64,000 bases of DNA from Pelagibacteraceae bacterium AG-426-M19 (GCA_003210025.1 QCNW01000003.1:62001-126000); one strand, 5' to 3'. Shown: positions 16,978-25,229, numbered from the stretch's first letter. The notes: generated from the letters alone by a model not told the origin. Made by a program: numbers and translations.

Positions 16978-17133
16978 TCAGTAGTTTTTTGGCACGTCGT
17001 TTTATGCGCTACCGCCATGCCTTCCACCCCGCAATTTTAGCGCTACTCTGCGTGGTTTTCTGCCCTCTGGGCTTGAATCTCTCGATTTTTCCCCAGATGG
17101 TCAGTTAAGAGTTGCCTCTTAATTCATTTAGTA
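16937..17133 (-). ncRNA. Candidate structured RNA of unknown family, with terminator
   Basis: A GC-rich island (about half G+C) sits in very A/T-rich surroundings and carries at least five hairpins. Read on the minus strand: a 7-pair stem with GCAA loop (17105-17122), a 6-pair stem (17066-17071 with 17092-17097) enclosing a stem with GAGA loop (17076-17087), a stem 17024-17027 with 17052-17055, a 6-pair stem 16991-16996 with 17016-17021, and a 10-pair hairpin (16952-16977) followed by eight Us (16944-16937). GNRA loops appear only on the minus strand. Three pairs are G-U there but would be A-C mismatches on the plus strand, so the minus strand is the RNA. I could not match it to tmRNA, 6S, SRP, RNase P or any riboswitch I know. 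The 5' end is estimated. Confidence 0.6.
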
Positions 17134-17216
17134 GATTATCATAGTGCAAATTAGATTAGTATCACTTTATAGTTGATTATTAAGGGTTTTTAACAGCTGT
17201 GAATAGCGTTAACAAA

Positions 17217-17396
17217 CTATCTAGGTCCAACAAAAATAACAACAAAATAAGATAAATAGAAAATTATTGTTAAAACAGATAGGAAATATACTTCTAATGA
17301 TTTTCCATTTTTTTTGTAAACCAAATAACTTAAAATAGTTAAACCTAAAGATATTATTAAAAAATAGCTTGTTGGAATCTCGCCATCTATAGTCAT
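17217..17396 (-). CDS. Unrecognised 59-residue membrane protein
   Basis: An ATG at 17396 opens a 59-codon frame: a short polar start (MTIDGEIPTS), a hydrophobic span (YFLIISLGLTILSYLVY), a charged turn (KKNGKSLE) and a second span (FLSVLTIIFYLSYFVVIFV), ending GPR. Two spans with a positive turn is a sensible small inner-membrane protein. I recognise no family. It lies between the structured RNA and the tyrosine recombinase gene, transcribed away from the recombinase. Being under 60 residues it is easily missed. Confidence 0.5.
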   Translation of the reverse strand: MTIDGEIPTSYFLIISLGLTILSYLVYKKNGKSLEVYFLSVLTIIFYLSYFVVIFVGPR

Positions 17397-17477
17397 AAAA
17401 TATTTTTTATTTCATTTGACATTTAAAATCACTTAATATATTACTAATGATAATTAATTGTTATCAATAGTAATTAT

Positions 17478-18431
17478 ATGAATGAACTAACAATAGATCT
17501 AAAATCTCTTCATGAAGCAACTTTAAATAACCTTAAAAGCTCAAAGGCAAATAATACATTAAGAGCTTATAAATCTGACTTTAAAGACTTCAAAGATTTT
17601 TGTGCAAAACATGGGCTAAATTCACTACCAACAGAGCCGAAAATAGTTTCATTATACCTCACTCATCTCTCTAAAAACTCAAAAATAAGCACTTTAAGAC
17701 GAAGGTTAGTATCAATAAGCATGGTTCATAGGCTTAAAGGGCATTATCTTGACACAAAACATCCAGTCATTGTTGAAAATTTATTGGGAATAAGAAGGGT
17801 CAAAGGAAGTATTCAGAAAGGTAAAAAACCTATATTAATCAATCATTTAAAATCAATTATTAATGCAATAAATGAACAAAAAACTGATGAAATAAAAAAA
17901 CTTAGAGACAAATCAATAATCTTAATTGGCTTTGGAGGAGGCTTTAGAAGATCCGAGCTTATTTCAATTGATCATGAAGATTTAGAATTTGTCCCTGAGG
18001 GGCTAAAAATCACTATTAAAAGATCAAAAACTGACCAATTTGGAGAAGGAATGACTAAAGGACTACCCTACTTCGATAATGAAATTTACTGCCCTGTTAC
18101 AAATCTAAAAAAATGGTTAGTAATTTCTAAAATTATGTCTGGACCTATTTTTAGAAGATTTTCTAAAGGTTTATCATTAACAGATAAAAGATTAACTGAC
18201 CAATCTGTAGTTTTATTAATGAAAGAGTATTTAGAGTTAGCAGGTATCGAAAACAAAAATTTTGCAGGTCATAGTTTAAGGTCGGGTTTTGCAACAGTAG
18301 CTGCTGATTCAGGCGCTGATGAGAGAAGCATAATGGCTATGACAGGTCATAAAACAACACAAATGGTCAGAAGATATATTAGAGAGGCAAATATATTTAA
18401 AAATAATGCATTAAATAAAATTAAAATATAA
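17478..18431 (+). CDS. Tyrosine recombinase / phage-type integrase
   Basis: This 317-residue site-specific recombinase has an N-terminal SAM-like core-binding domain (residues about 10-100, with ANNTLRAYKSDFKDF) and a C-terminal catalytic domain. The active-site residues are visible: arginine in GGGFRRSELIS, HSLR box in GHSLRSGFATVAA, histidine in MTGHKTT, and the nucleophilic tyrosine in MVRRYIREA. It is not XerC or XerD by context, and no phage genes surround it. It may be a lone integrase from a decayed element, or may act on the island-like segment around it. It ends 5 bases from the convergent glycosyltransferase gene. Confidence 0.88.
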   Translation: MNELTIDLKSLHEATLNNLKSSKANNTLRAYKSDFKDFKDFCAKHGLNSLPTEPKIVSLYLTHLSKNSKISTLRRRLVSISMVHRLKGHYLDTKHPVIVENLLGIRRVKGSIQKGKKPILINHLKSIINAINEQKTDEIKKLRDKSIILIGFGGGFRRSELISIDHEDLEFVPEGLKITIKRSKTDQFGEGMTKGLPYFDNEIYCPVTNLKKWLVISKIMSGPIFRRFSKGLSLTDKRLTDQSVVLLMKEYLELAGIENKNFAGHSLRSGFATVAADSGADERSIMAMTGHKTTQMVRRYIREANIFKNNALNKIKI

Positions 18432-18436
18432 TAATC

Positions 18437-19474
18437 CTAAATTAACTTATCTCTGTATCTATCAATTTTTTTTGAAATATAATTATTCGTTAAGTAAAAA
18501 TGTTTATAAATCCTTTTTTGTAATGATTTTTTGAAAGACTCATTTTTAATTAATTTATTGATAGATTTTTCAACATTTTGAACTGTTAATGTCTTTAATT
18601 TCATTGCTTTTGGAGATGCCTCCCTGAGACCGCCTTTATCTGTTATAATTAAGGCACATCCTGCACTTGATGCTTCAAGAGCTGTTCTACCAAAAGGTTC
18701 GCTCTTTCTAGGGCAAACGACAGAAATATCAGACTTAATAAACCATTTTGTAACTATATTATTTTTTTGAAAACCTAAATTTTTCAAATTTCTATGTTTA
18801 AAATCATGCTTCTCTCTTGGTTCATCACCAATAACAATTGCTTTCCAATCTGGGTGTTTATTTAAAACACCAATAATTGCTTCTCCAAATATATCATAAC
18901 CTTTGGAAATATTTAATTTACCAACAAATAAAATTATTTTTTTTTTGTTTTTGAAATTAATTATTTTTTTACTCGTTGATTGATTAATAACCTCAAGTTT
19001 GTTCGTAATATATTTTTTATTTAAACCTTTGGTAAATTGTTTTAAAGTCCAATTGCTATTAAAAATTATTTTTTTTGTTTTATCGTATAGATTGATTCTT
19101 TCATTTGTAGTTTTTGCCAATTTCATTTCAAGTGGATTATTGTGAAAATATAAAACAATATTTTTATTTTTCTTATAAATAGAGTTTATGTATTCAGGTC
19201 TATTATGAATTTCAATTAAATTTGATTTTTTTATTTTTTCTTCATCCAGAAATTTTTTTACATAAGCTTTACTACTGCTTCTAAAAAAAAATTTTGTAAA
19301 TTTTAGATTAGTATAATTTGTTAATAATTTTTTTTTAAATGAAGTATTTCCAAATACTTGAATATTTTTTTTGTACTTACTTAGTTTGATTGTATCATTT
19401 AAAAAAAGAGAAACTGCACCTGCGTAATCAGGAGTAAAATCTTCTTTATATGGAAGTAGAATTGAGATTTTCAT
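18437..19474 (-). CDS. GT4-type glycosyltransferase
   Basis: This 345-residue cytoplasmic or membrane-associated glycosyltransferase has a GT-B fold. The C-terminal nucleotide-sugar site shows VGKLNISKGYDIFGEAI and the family signature EPFGRTALEASSAGCALI followed by DKGGLREA. The N-terminal half starts ISILLPYKEDFTPDYAGAVS. It probably acts in surface polysaccharide or lipopolysaccharide synthesis. It starts within the last 4 bases of the GIY-YIG gene. It stands next to the recombinase, as surface-glycan genes often do in variable regions, but there is no larger cluster here. Confidence 0.85.
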   Translation of the reverse strand: MKISILLPYKEDFTPDYAGAVSLFLNDTIKLSKYKKNIQVFGNTSFKKKLLTNYTNLKFTKFFFRSSSKAYVKKFLDEEKIKKSNLIEIHNRPEYINSIYKKNKNIVLYFHNNPLEMKLAKTTNERINLYDKTKKIIFNSNWTLKQFTKGLNKKYITNKLEVINQSTSKKIINFKNKKKIILFVGKLNISKGYDIFGEAIIGVLNKHPDWKAIVIGDEPREKHDFKHRNLKNLGFQKNNIVTKWFIKSDISVVCPRKSEPFGRTALEASSAGCALIITDKGGLREASPKAMKLKTLTVQNVEKSINKLIKNESFKKSLQKRIYKHFYLTNNYISKKIDRYRDKLI

Positions 19475-19725
19475 ATATAAAAATTAGATTTTAATTTTTT
19501 TCTAAGCTTGTAGTTTTTTTTAAGTTTATATTCTTCTTTCATGGCCTTAGATTTTGAATCATAACTTGCACTATAGGCCATTATCCATTTTCTACCTCTA
19601 GTAAATTTTGCTCCTTTAGAAGCATTATGTTTGGACAATCTCTTCTTTAAATTGTTAGTATATCCAACGTAGCTAAGATATTTCTGTTTATTTTTAGATA
19701 TAATTAAATAAACAAAGTATTTCAT
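19471..19725 (-). CDS. GIY-YIG nuclease-domain protein
   Basis: This 84-residue protein is a bare GIY-YIG fold of the UPF0213/YhbQ-like type: FVYLIISKNKQKYLSYVGYTNNLKKRLSKHN, with the YVG variant of the second motif, and GAKFTRGRKW, then a glutamate in MKEEYKLKK. The fold is shared with homing endonucleases and UvrC; function of small stand-alone members is not established, although nuclease or DNA-repair roles are proposed. Its ATG lies 2 bases downstream of the tRNA-Glu CCA end, so the tRNA and the gene may share a transcript. Confidence 0.8.
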   Translation of the reverse strand: MKYFVYLIISKNKQKYLSYVGYTNNLKKRLSKHNASKGAKFTRGRKWIMAYSASYDSKSKAMKEEYKLKKNYKLRKKLKSNFYI

Positions 19726-19727
19726 TA

Positions 19728-19802
19728 TGGCGGTCCCTAGGGGAATCGAACCCCTCTTTCATGGATGAAAACCATGTGTCCTAACCGATAGACGAAGGGA
19801 CC
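19728..19802 (-). tRNA. tRNA-Glu (anticodon UUC)
   Basis: A full 75-base cloverleaf with encoded CCA is present. The acceptor GGTCCCT pairs with AGGGACC, the D-arm is GTC...GGAC, and the anticodon stem CATGG/CCATG encloses TTTTCAT (anticodon TTC). The T-arm is AGGGG-TTCGATT-CCCCT and the discriminator is G. It lies between glpX and the GIY-YIG gene. Confidence 0.97.
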
Positions 19803-19837
19803 AGAGATGGAGTTTCTATTGCAATTATTAAAAATAA

Positions 19838-20782
19838 TCAAGCTATAGGTTCCTCACTTTTTATAATTTCTATTGTTGATTCTTTGTGTGTGACAAGAGT
19901 TTCTGTAATAAATTTTGTATTTTCTTTTTTTACGGCTGCAATCATTTCAGTATTGGTAATACCTGTCGCACAAAAAATACTATCACCTTTGACAATTTCA
20001 TTTAACTCATATTTTTTATTTAGGTCAGATATTCCCATTTTTTTTGCTCTAGCTTTATCTTGATCAGTTGCAAATAAAAATCTTCCCTGAAATTTACATC
20101 CATAAGCATCTAAAGCTGCTGCAGAGATTACTCCCTCGGGACCCCCTCCAATGCCTAAAAATAAGTCTATTTTATACTTATTATCAGTAACTAAAAGAGC
20201 ACCACAAATATCACCATCTGAAATTAGTTTTAAATTTACATTTAATGATTTTAATTCTTCAATAATCTCTTTATGTCTTGGTCTATCAAGAATACAAACT
20301 GTAATTTCATTAATATTTTTATTTTTAGATTCTGCAATATTGGAAATATTTTTTTTTATAGGATAATCCAAATCGGTAGCATCAAATGGTACATCTTTAC
20401 CAACTGCAATTTTATTCATATAGGTTTCTGGAGCATTAAATAAATTTCCTTTATCTGAAATTGCTAAAACTGATATTGCTCCCGGAATATTTTTTGCTGC
20501 AAAGTTTGTTCCTTCAAGAGGGTCTACCGCTATATCCAAGTTTGGACCATTACCCTTTCCAAGTTTTTCTCCTATATATAACATTGGAGCTTCATCTAAT
20601 TCTCCTTCACCTATCACTACTTCTCCATTAATTTCTAGATTGTTTAAATCATTTCTCATTGAATCTGTGGCAGCTTTATCAGCTAATTTTTTATCCCCTT
20701 TACCAAGATATTGGTAACAACTAATAGCTGCTCTTGAAGTAACTTTAACAAGTGAGTTGATCAAATCTTTGTTTAAAGACAT
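19838..20782 (-). CDS. glpX: Class II fructose-1,6-bisphosphatase GlpX
   Basis: GlpX removes the 1-phosphate from fructose-1,6-bisphosphate in gluconeogenesis. This 314-residue protein shows the GlpX-type phosphatase motifs: EGELDEAPMLYIGEKLG, VDPLEGTNFAAKN (metal-binding aspartates and glutamate), and a glycine-rich GIGGGPEGVISAAAL segment. It starts on the last base of the SbmA-like gene. It is expected in the cytoplasm and is consistent with a heterotroph that makes sugars from small organic acids. Confidence 0.93.
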   Translation of the reverse strand: MSLNKDLINSLVKVTSRAAISCYQYLGKGDKKLADKAATDSMRNDLNNLEINGEVVIGEGELDEAPMLYIGEKLGKGNGPNLDIAVDPLEGTNFAAKNIPGAISVLAISDKGNLFNAPETYMNKIAVGKDVPFDATDLDYPIKKNISNIAESKNKNINEITVCILDRPRHKEIIEELKSLNVNLKLISDGDICGALLVTDNKYKIDLFLGIGGGPEGVISAAALDAYGCKFQGRFLFATDQDKARAKKMGISDLNKKYELNEIVKGDSIFCATGITNTEMIAAVKKENTKFITETLVTHKESTIEIIKSEEPIA

Positions 20783-21780
20783 TAAATATTTTCAAAAGTG
20801 GATTCTTCTGAATTATATTTCAATCTAGCCTCAAATTCACTTAATCTTTTCCAAACTGAAATCAATTCCACTATAGTAGACCAGCTTCTAACCAAGTATT
20901 GTAATGAATTTTCAACCCTTCCAAATGCTCTGGTTATCTGTTGAACAAAGCCTAATGTTATCGCACCTGATACTATAGTTGGTGCTAAAGCTAAATATGG
21001 AACAATTACCATTCCTTGAAAATAACTCCATTTAACAGCATTAAAATATAAGTAGTGAAAATACGATTTATAGTGAATGCCTCTTACTCTATCATATAAT
21101 TGACCTATAGTAGGTGGAGCCGCTCTTATTGGATCGTCTTCACCATGAACTAATTCTTTTCTATAACCAGCTTCCTCTTTTTGAATATCATATTCTATAC
21201 CAGGCAATTTAATACCTACAGCTGCTAATAAAACTGTTCCTCCTAGTGCAGATATTATTGCAACCCAAACTAAAGCATGATCAACCTCTCCAATCCATGG
21301 GAGTACATCGACTTGTTTAGATAATCCCCATAATATAGGAAGGAAGGCTACTAAAGTCATTATACTATCCAGAAGTCCAACACCAAGGCCCTCCATTATT
21401 CTTGCAAATTTTAAAGTATCTTCTTGAACTCTCTGCGAGGCCCCTTCAGTTAAACGAGCTTTTAGCCATTGAGAATGATAATATTCAGCCATTGAAGTTC
21501 TCCACCTAAATACCCAATGCGAAACAAAGAAACCTGTAACAATAGCAATTATAATCCAAAGACCCGCAACTTTTGCAAATGTAAATAAATATCCAATAAA
21601 TTCAGTTTCAGTTACAGATCCAGGTTCTGTTAGAGCTTTTTGAAGCGTATCGTAAAATTCACCAAACCATTCATTAATTTTTACATCTAATTGGACTTGA
21701 TACCAAGTCGAAACTAATATGAAGATTGATCCAAATATACTCCATCCATACCATTTTTTTTCTGTAAAAAATTTAAACAT
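20782..21780 (-). CDS. SbmA/BacA-family peptide transporter-like protein
   Basis: This 332-residue membrane protein resembles the SbmA/BacA family, proton-driven importers of peptides and antibiotics related to the membrane part of ABCD transporters. Signs are WYQVQLDVKINEWFGEFYDT near the N-terminus, WRTSMAEYYHSQWL, EGASQRVQEDTLKFA (the EAA-like region), and FGRVENSLQYLVRSWSTIVE near the C-terminus. It has no ATP-binding domain. It is shorter than the E. coli protein (about 400 residues). It starts at the stop of the complex I accessory subunit gene, with a single-base overlap. Confidence 0.8.
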   Translation of the reverse strand: MFKFFTEKKWYGWSIFGSIFILVSTWYQVQLDVKINEWFGEFYDTLQKALTEPGSVTETEFIGYLFTFAKVAGLWIIIAIVTGFFVSHWVFRWRTSMAEYYHSQWLKARLTEGASQRVQEDTLKFARIMEGLGVGLLDSIMTLVAFLPILWGLSKQVDVLPWIGEVDHALVWVAIISALGGTVLLAAVGIKLPGIEYDIQKEEAGYRKELVHGEDDPIRAAPPTIGQLYDRVRGIHYKSYFHYLYFNAVKWSYFQGMVIVPYLALAPTIVSGAITLGFVQQITRAFGRVENSLQYLVRSWSTIVELISVWKRLSEFEARLKYNSEESTFENI

Positions 21781-22061
21781 TATTTTATAAAATTATCAGC
21801 GTAAGATTTTAAAGTAATTTTTCTTTTATTTGGTTCTATTACTTCAAAATCAATATTATTTTTTTTTGCATATTCTATTGCTAATTCTTTTGAAGAAAAC
21901 TCTAATTTTAATTCACCATAAGTATCAGTAGAACTCTCCCACCCCATTAAAGGATTAGTACCTGGGTCTTCAGTAATATACTCAATAATCCATTTATCAA
22001 ATTTTTTTAATCCTGATTGCATGGCAGTTTTAGATGGTTTATAAATTTTTGCTTTTTTCAT
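21780..22061 (-). CDS. Complex I accessory subunit, NDUFS4 family (ETC complex I subunit)
   Basis: This 93-residue protein matches the NDUFS4/AQDQ 18-kDa subunit family, found in mitochondria and alphaproteobacteria: ARIYKPSKTAMQSG at the N-terminus (here AKIYKPSKTAMQSG), then MGWESSTDTYGELKLEFSSKELAIEYAKK and a PNKRKITLKSYADNF tail. It stabilises the peripheral arm of NADH:ubiquinone oxidoreductase. It begins 3 bases after the tRNA-Pro gene ends, so the tRNA may sit in its leader. The nuo genes are not in this window. Confidence 0.85.
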   Translation of the reverse strand: MKKAKIYKPSKTAMQSGLKKFDKWIIEYITEDPGTNPLMGWESSTDTYGELKLEFSSKELAIEYAKKNNIDFEVIEPNKRKITLKSYADNFIK

Positions 22062-22064
22062 AAA

Positions 22065-22141
22065 TGGTCGGGGTGGTAGGATTCGAACCTACGGCCCCTT
22101 GGTCCCAAACCAAGTGCGCTACCAGGCTGCGCTACACCCCG
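22065..22141 (-). tRNA. tRNA-Pro (anticodon UGG)
   Basis: A full 77-base cloverleaf with encoded CCA is present. The acceptor is CGGGGTG/CACCCCG. The anticodon stem TTGG/CCAA encloses a loop with TGG, and the T-arm is GTAGG-TTCGAAT-CCTAC. It lies 3 bases upstream of the NDUFS4-like gene. Confidence 0.97.
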
Positions 22142-22236
22142 AATGCAGTACTAATACAGTAGATAAAAAAAATTTCAAAGTATATTAATCACTATTTAAA
22201 AGGAAATTTTATAAAATTTACTATATATAAGTATCT

Positions 22237-22731
22237 ATGATCATTGAATGTCCAGCTTGTTCTAAAAAGTTCAATATTGATGAAAAGTTAATTCCAAACG
22301 AAGGTAGACTTTTAAAGTGCGGCAATTGCGAACATACATGGTTTTTTAAAAAGGAAGAAAATATAAAAGTAGAGGCTAAAACCACAATAGTTAGAGAAAT
22401 AGAAGAAAATGAAACAGAAATTAATATAGAGCCAGTTAAAGAACCTATAAAACAAAAGAAAAAAATAAAAAAAAAAATTATAAAAAAAACTTCAACAAGC
22501 GAAAGTACATCAAAAGAGTTGGTATCTATTGATAAAAATTCAGTCTCAAAAGAAAACAATATTATAAAAAAAATATTTCTAATATTTATTTCAATTATTG
22601 CATTTATTTTACTTATAGATACTTTTAAAAATCAAATATCTGTAATATTCCCAGGCATATTAAATTTGTCAGATAGTCTGTATCTGGTAATAAATGACTT
22701 GAAATTATTTATTAAAGATTTACTCAGGTAA
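22237..22731 (+). CDS. Zinc-ribbon (MJ0042-type) membrane protein
   Basis: This 164-residue protein has an N-terminal zinc ribbon: CPACSKKFNIDEKLIPNEG then CGNCEHTWFF, the MJ0042 pattern seen in many alphaproteobacterial membrane proteins. A long charged lysine/glutamate linker follows, then one transmembrane segment near residue 115 (KIFLIFISIIAFILLIDTF) and a short tail. The ribbon would face the cytoplasm. Function is not established for this family. It ends 1 base before nhaA, suggesting co-transcription. Confidence 0.75.
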   Translation: MIIECPACSKKFNIDEKLIPNEGRLLKCGNCEHTWFFKKEENIKVEAKTTIVREIEENETEINIEPVKEPIKQKKKIKKKIIKKTSTSESTSKELVSIDKNSVSKENNIIKKIFLIFISIIAFILLIDTFKNQISVIFPGILNLSDSLYLVINDLKLFIKDLLR

Positions 22732-22732
22732 A

Positions 22733-23905
22733 ATGATTCAGATAATTACAAAACCATTTAGGTGGTTTTTTAAACTTGAAGCTGCTAGTGGTCTAGTTTT
22801 ACTTTTTGCAGCGATAATTGCTTTAATTGTAAGTAATTCTAATTTGTCTGAATTATATTTTTCTACATTGAATAAATATTTGTTTTTAGGAATAAATAAT
22901 TTTGGTTTAAAATTATCTGTCTTACACTGGATAAATGACGCATTAATGGCAATATTTTTTTTCTTTGTAACATTAGAAATTAAAAGAGAATTCTTACAAG
23001 GCGAACTTTCAAATATAAAACAAGCTCTTCTTCCAATTATAGCTGCGGTTGGAGGAATGTTAGTACCAGCATTATTTTATGTTTTTATTAATTTTGGAGA
23101 TAGTGAAACAATGAATGGTTGGGCTATTCCATCTGCTACTGATATTGCATTTTCTTTAGGTGTACTTTCTCTATTAGGAAAAAGAGTTCCATTATCTTTA
23201 AAAGTTTTTTTAACTGCTTTAGCTATTATAGATGACCTAGGAGCAATAGTAATTATTGCATTATTCTATTCAGGTGACTTGAGTATTAAATATTTAACCT
23301 TAATGCTATTAGCCTTTATTGTTCTTCTAGTAATAAATAAATTCAATATAAAGAAATTTTTACCTTATTTAATAGTGGGAATATTTCTTTGGGATTTTAC
23401 TCACAATTCTGGAATTCATGCAACAATAGCTGGTGTTTTGCTAGCAATGACTATACCTCATAGAAAAAAAGATAAAGATTTTTCACTGCTAATAAAAATT
23501 GAACATGCAATAAGTCCTTACGTTGCTTTTGGTATTATGCCGTTATTTGCTTTTGCAAATGCTGGTGTTTCATTAGAAGGTTTATCTTTTGCATCTTTAC
23601 TAGATAAAGTACCATTAGGAATTTTATTAGGATTATTTGTTGGTAAACAATTGGGAGTATTTGTGTTTTCATATATTTCAATAAAAATGAAAATAGCTCA
23701 GATGCCTAATAACTCTAACTGGTTCAATTTTTACGGTGTAGGTGTTTTAACAGGTATTGGGTTTACAATGAGCTTATTTGTTGGAAATTTGGCTTTTGTT
23801 GAAAACATGCAATACATGGATGGAGTTAAAATTGGAGTTTTAACTGGGTCATTATTATCCACTTTATTTGGTTACTTCTTAATACTACTTACACCAAATA
23901 AATAA
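22733..23905 (+). CDS. nhaA: Na+/H+ antiporter NhaA
   Basis: NhaA expels sodium in exchange for protons across the inner membrane. The 390-residue protein with about twelve spans contains ATDIAFSLGVLSLLG, where the N-terminal half of the ion path begins, and the essential pair in AIIDDLGAIVIIAL (the two ion-binding aspartates). TNAGVSLEG-type and TGIGFTMSLFVGNLAF segments follow. Sodium extrusion suits a marine cell with a proton pyrophosphatase. It is preceded by a zinc-ribbon gene and followed 7 bases later by a peroxidase gene. Confidence 0.95.
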   Translation: MIQIITKPFRWFFKLEAASGLVLLFAAIIALIVSNSNLSELYFSTLNKYLFLGINNFGLKLSVLHWINDALMAIFFFFVTLEIKREFLQGELSNIKQALLPIIAAVGGMLVPALFYVFINFGDSETMNGWAIPSATDIAFSLGVLSLLGKRVPLSLKVFLTALAIIDDLGAIVIIALFYSGDLSIKYLTLMLLAFIVLLVINKFNIKKFLPYLIVGIFLWDFTHNSGIHATIAGVLLAMTIPHRKKDKDFSLLIKIEHAISPYVAFGIMPLFAFANAGVSLEGLSFASLLDKVPLGILLGLFVGKQLGVFVFSYISIKMKIAQMPNNSNWFNFYGVGVLTGIGFTMSLFVGNLAFVENMQYMDGVKIGVLTGSLLSTLFGYFLILLTPNK

Positions 23906-23912
23906 GTAGATT

Positions 23913-24458
23913 ATGAAGAAATTAATAATAATAAGTCTTTCTATAATTATGTTTTTTTTTAAGAGTTCAGCTATGAGCAATAGTAAAAAAAGTTTTTATG
24001 ATCTTGAAATAGAGAGTATTAGTGGAGAAATTATTAAATTAAATGAATATAAAAATAAAGTCATACTTATAGTAAATACTGCCAGTTACTGTGGGTTTAC
24101 AAAACAATATGAGGATCTCCAAGATTTGTGGGATAAATACAAGTCTAGAGGACTTATTGTTCTTGCAGTGCCCTCAGACTCTTTCAATCAAGAAAAAAAA
24201 ACCAATAGTGAGGTAAAAGAATTTTGTGATGTAAATTTTGACATAAATTTTCCTTTAACAGCTATTACAGAGGTAAAAGGAAGAAATGCTCATGAGATTT
24301 TTAAGTGGGCAGAAAATAATTTTGGTAAATCTGCAATTCCTAAGTGGAATTTTCATAAAATTTTGATCAATAAACAGGGAAATGTAGAAGAAACATATGC
24401 TTCTTTTACAAAACCCACATCAAATAAAATTATAAATAGAATTGAAGAAATATTATAG
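23913..24458 (+). CDS. Glutathione peroxidase-family protein, exported
   Basis: This 181-residue thioredoxin-fold protein has the peroxidatic motif NTASYCGFTKQYEDLQ (a cysteine, not selenocysteine), then AVPSDSFNQE and KWNFHKILI, as in the GPx family. The N-terminus (KKLIIISLSIIMFFF) looks like a signal or anchor, so it may act in the periplasm on lipid or organic peroxides with thioredoxin-like donors. It is 7 bases after nhaA and overlaps the convergent metallo-hydrolase gene by 6 bases. Confidence 0.88.
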   Translation: MKKLIIISLSIIMFFFKSSAMSNSKKSFYDLEIESISGEIIKLNEYKNKVILIVNTASYCGFTKQYEDLQDLWDKYKSRGLIVLAVPSDSFNQEKKTNSEVKEFCDVNFDINFPLTAITEVKGRNAHEIFKWAENNFGKSAIPKWNFHKILINKQGNVEETYASFTKPTSNKIINRIEEIL

Positions 24459-25229
24459 TTCTATAGTTAAACCATCATGTGCTGGTATTACATTTTTAGG
24501 TATAACTTTCTTTAACTGATTATAATCTAAAACCGGTGATAAATTTGAAAGAATAGCTTTTTTTGGTTTAAAAAGCTTAATAAAATATAAAGATTTTTCT
24601 AAATTAAAGTGTGATGGATGAAAATTGTACCACAGACAGTCAATTATCAAATACTTTAGATTTTTAAAATAAGAGTAATCTTTTTTGTAAATATCACTTA
24701 CATCAGTAATATATGCAAGTTTATCGTCAATTATAAAACAATTAGATTTAACTGCACCATGTTCAACTACGATAGACTTAAATCTTACATTTTTATTGTT
24801 ATGTTTGATGAAGGAATTTTTTTTTAATTTATCTAATTTTAAAGTAGCTGGATATTCACTTGAGTAGCTTTTAAAACAATAAGAAAAACTTTCTTTCAGA
24901 TGTTTAGATGTTGGGTTATCTGCAAAAACATTTACCTGTTTTCTGCTATTGATAAAAAAAGATCTTAAATCATTGATACCATGAGTTTGGTCAGCATGCA
25001 TATGTGAGTAGTATACTTTATCAATTTTTTTAATATTATGACGTAACAATTGTTGTCTTAAGTCAGGTGATGTATCAATTAAAATATTTTCATTAGATGT
25101 TTTAATAAGTGCAGAACATCTTGTTCTATAATTTTTTTTATTTTTTGGATCACAATTTCCAAAAAAACCATCAGGTCTTGGCACACCCATAGAGCTTCCA
25201 CAACCTAATATTATAAATTTTATACTCAT
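24453..25229 (-). CDS. MBL-fold metallo-hydrolase (PhnP-like)
   Basis: This 258-residue enzyme has the metallo-beta-lactamase motif YSHMHADQTHGINDLR (HxHxDH, here HMHADQTH), preceded by LIDTSPDLRQQLL. An N-terminal GCGSSMGVPRPDG loop and a final HDGLTIEL provide other ligands and fit the PhnP-like phosphodiesterase subgroup. The substrate is unknown. It follows tatD with one overlapping base, at the end of the tatD-metG-holB operon, its usual place in alphaproteobacteria. Confidence 0.85.
   Translation of the reverse strand: MSIKFIILGCGSSMGVPRPDGFFGNCDPKNKKNYRTRCSALIKTSNENILIDTSPDLRQQLLRHNIKKIDKVYYSHMHADQTHGINDLRSFFINSRKQVNVFADNPTSKHLKESFSYCFKSYSSEYPATLKLDKLKKNSFIKHNNKNVRFKSIVVEHGAVKSNCFIIDDKLAYITDVSDIYKKDYSYFKNLKYLIIDCLWYNFHPSHFNLEKSLYFIKLFKPKKAILSNLSPVLDYNQLKKVIPKNVIPAHDGLTIEL

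Noticed and set aside
16905..17108. A plus-strand reading frame of 67 codons across the GC-rich segment
   Set aside because: It overlaps the hairpins of the candidate RNA, mixes codons unlike the surrounding genes, and the strand evidence from G-U pairs favours a minus-strand RNA.
16937..17133. tmRNA, 6S RNA, SRP RNA or RNase P RNA as identity of the GC-rich segment
   Set aside because: No tag-peptide reading frame and no tRNA-like ends (tmRNA); no GGAAGGAAGCAG-type core (SRP); no conserved GAGGAAAGUC (RNase P); not a single long rod (6S).
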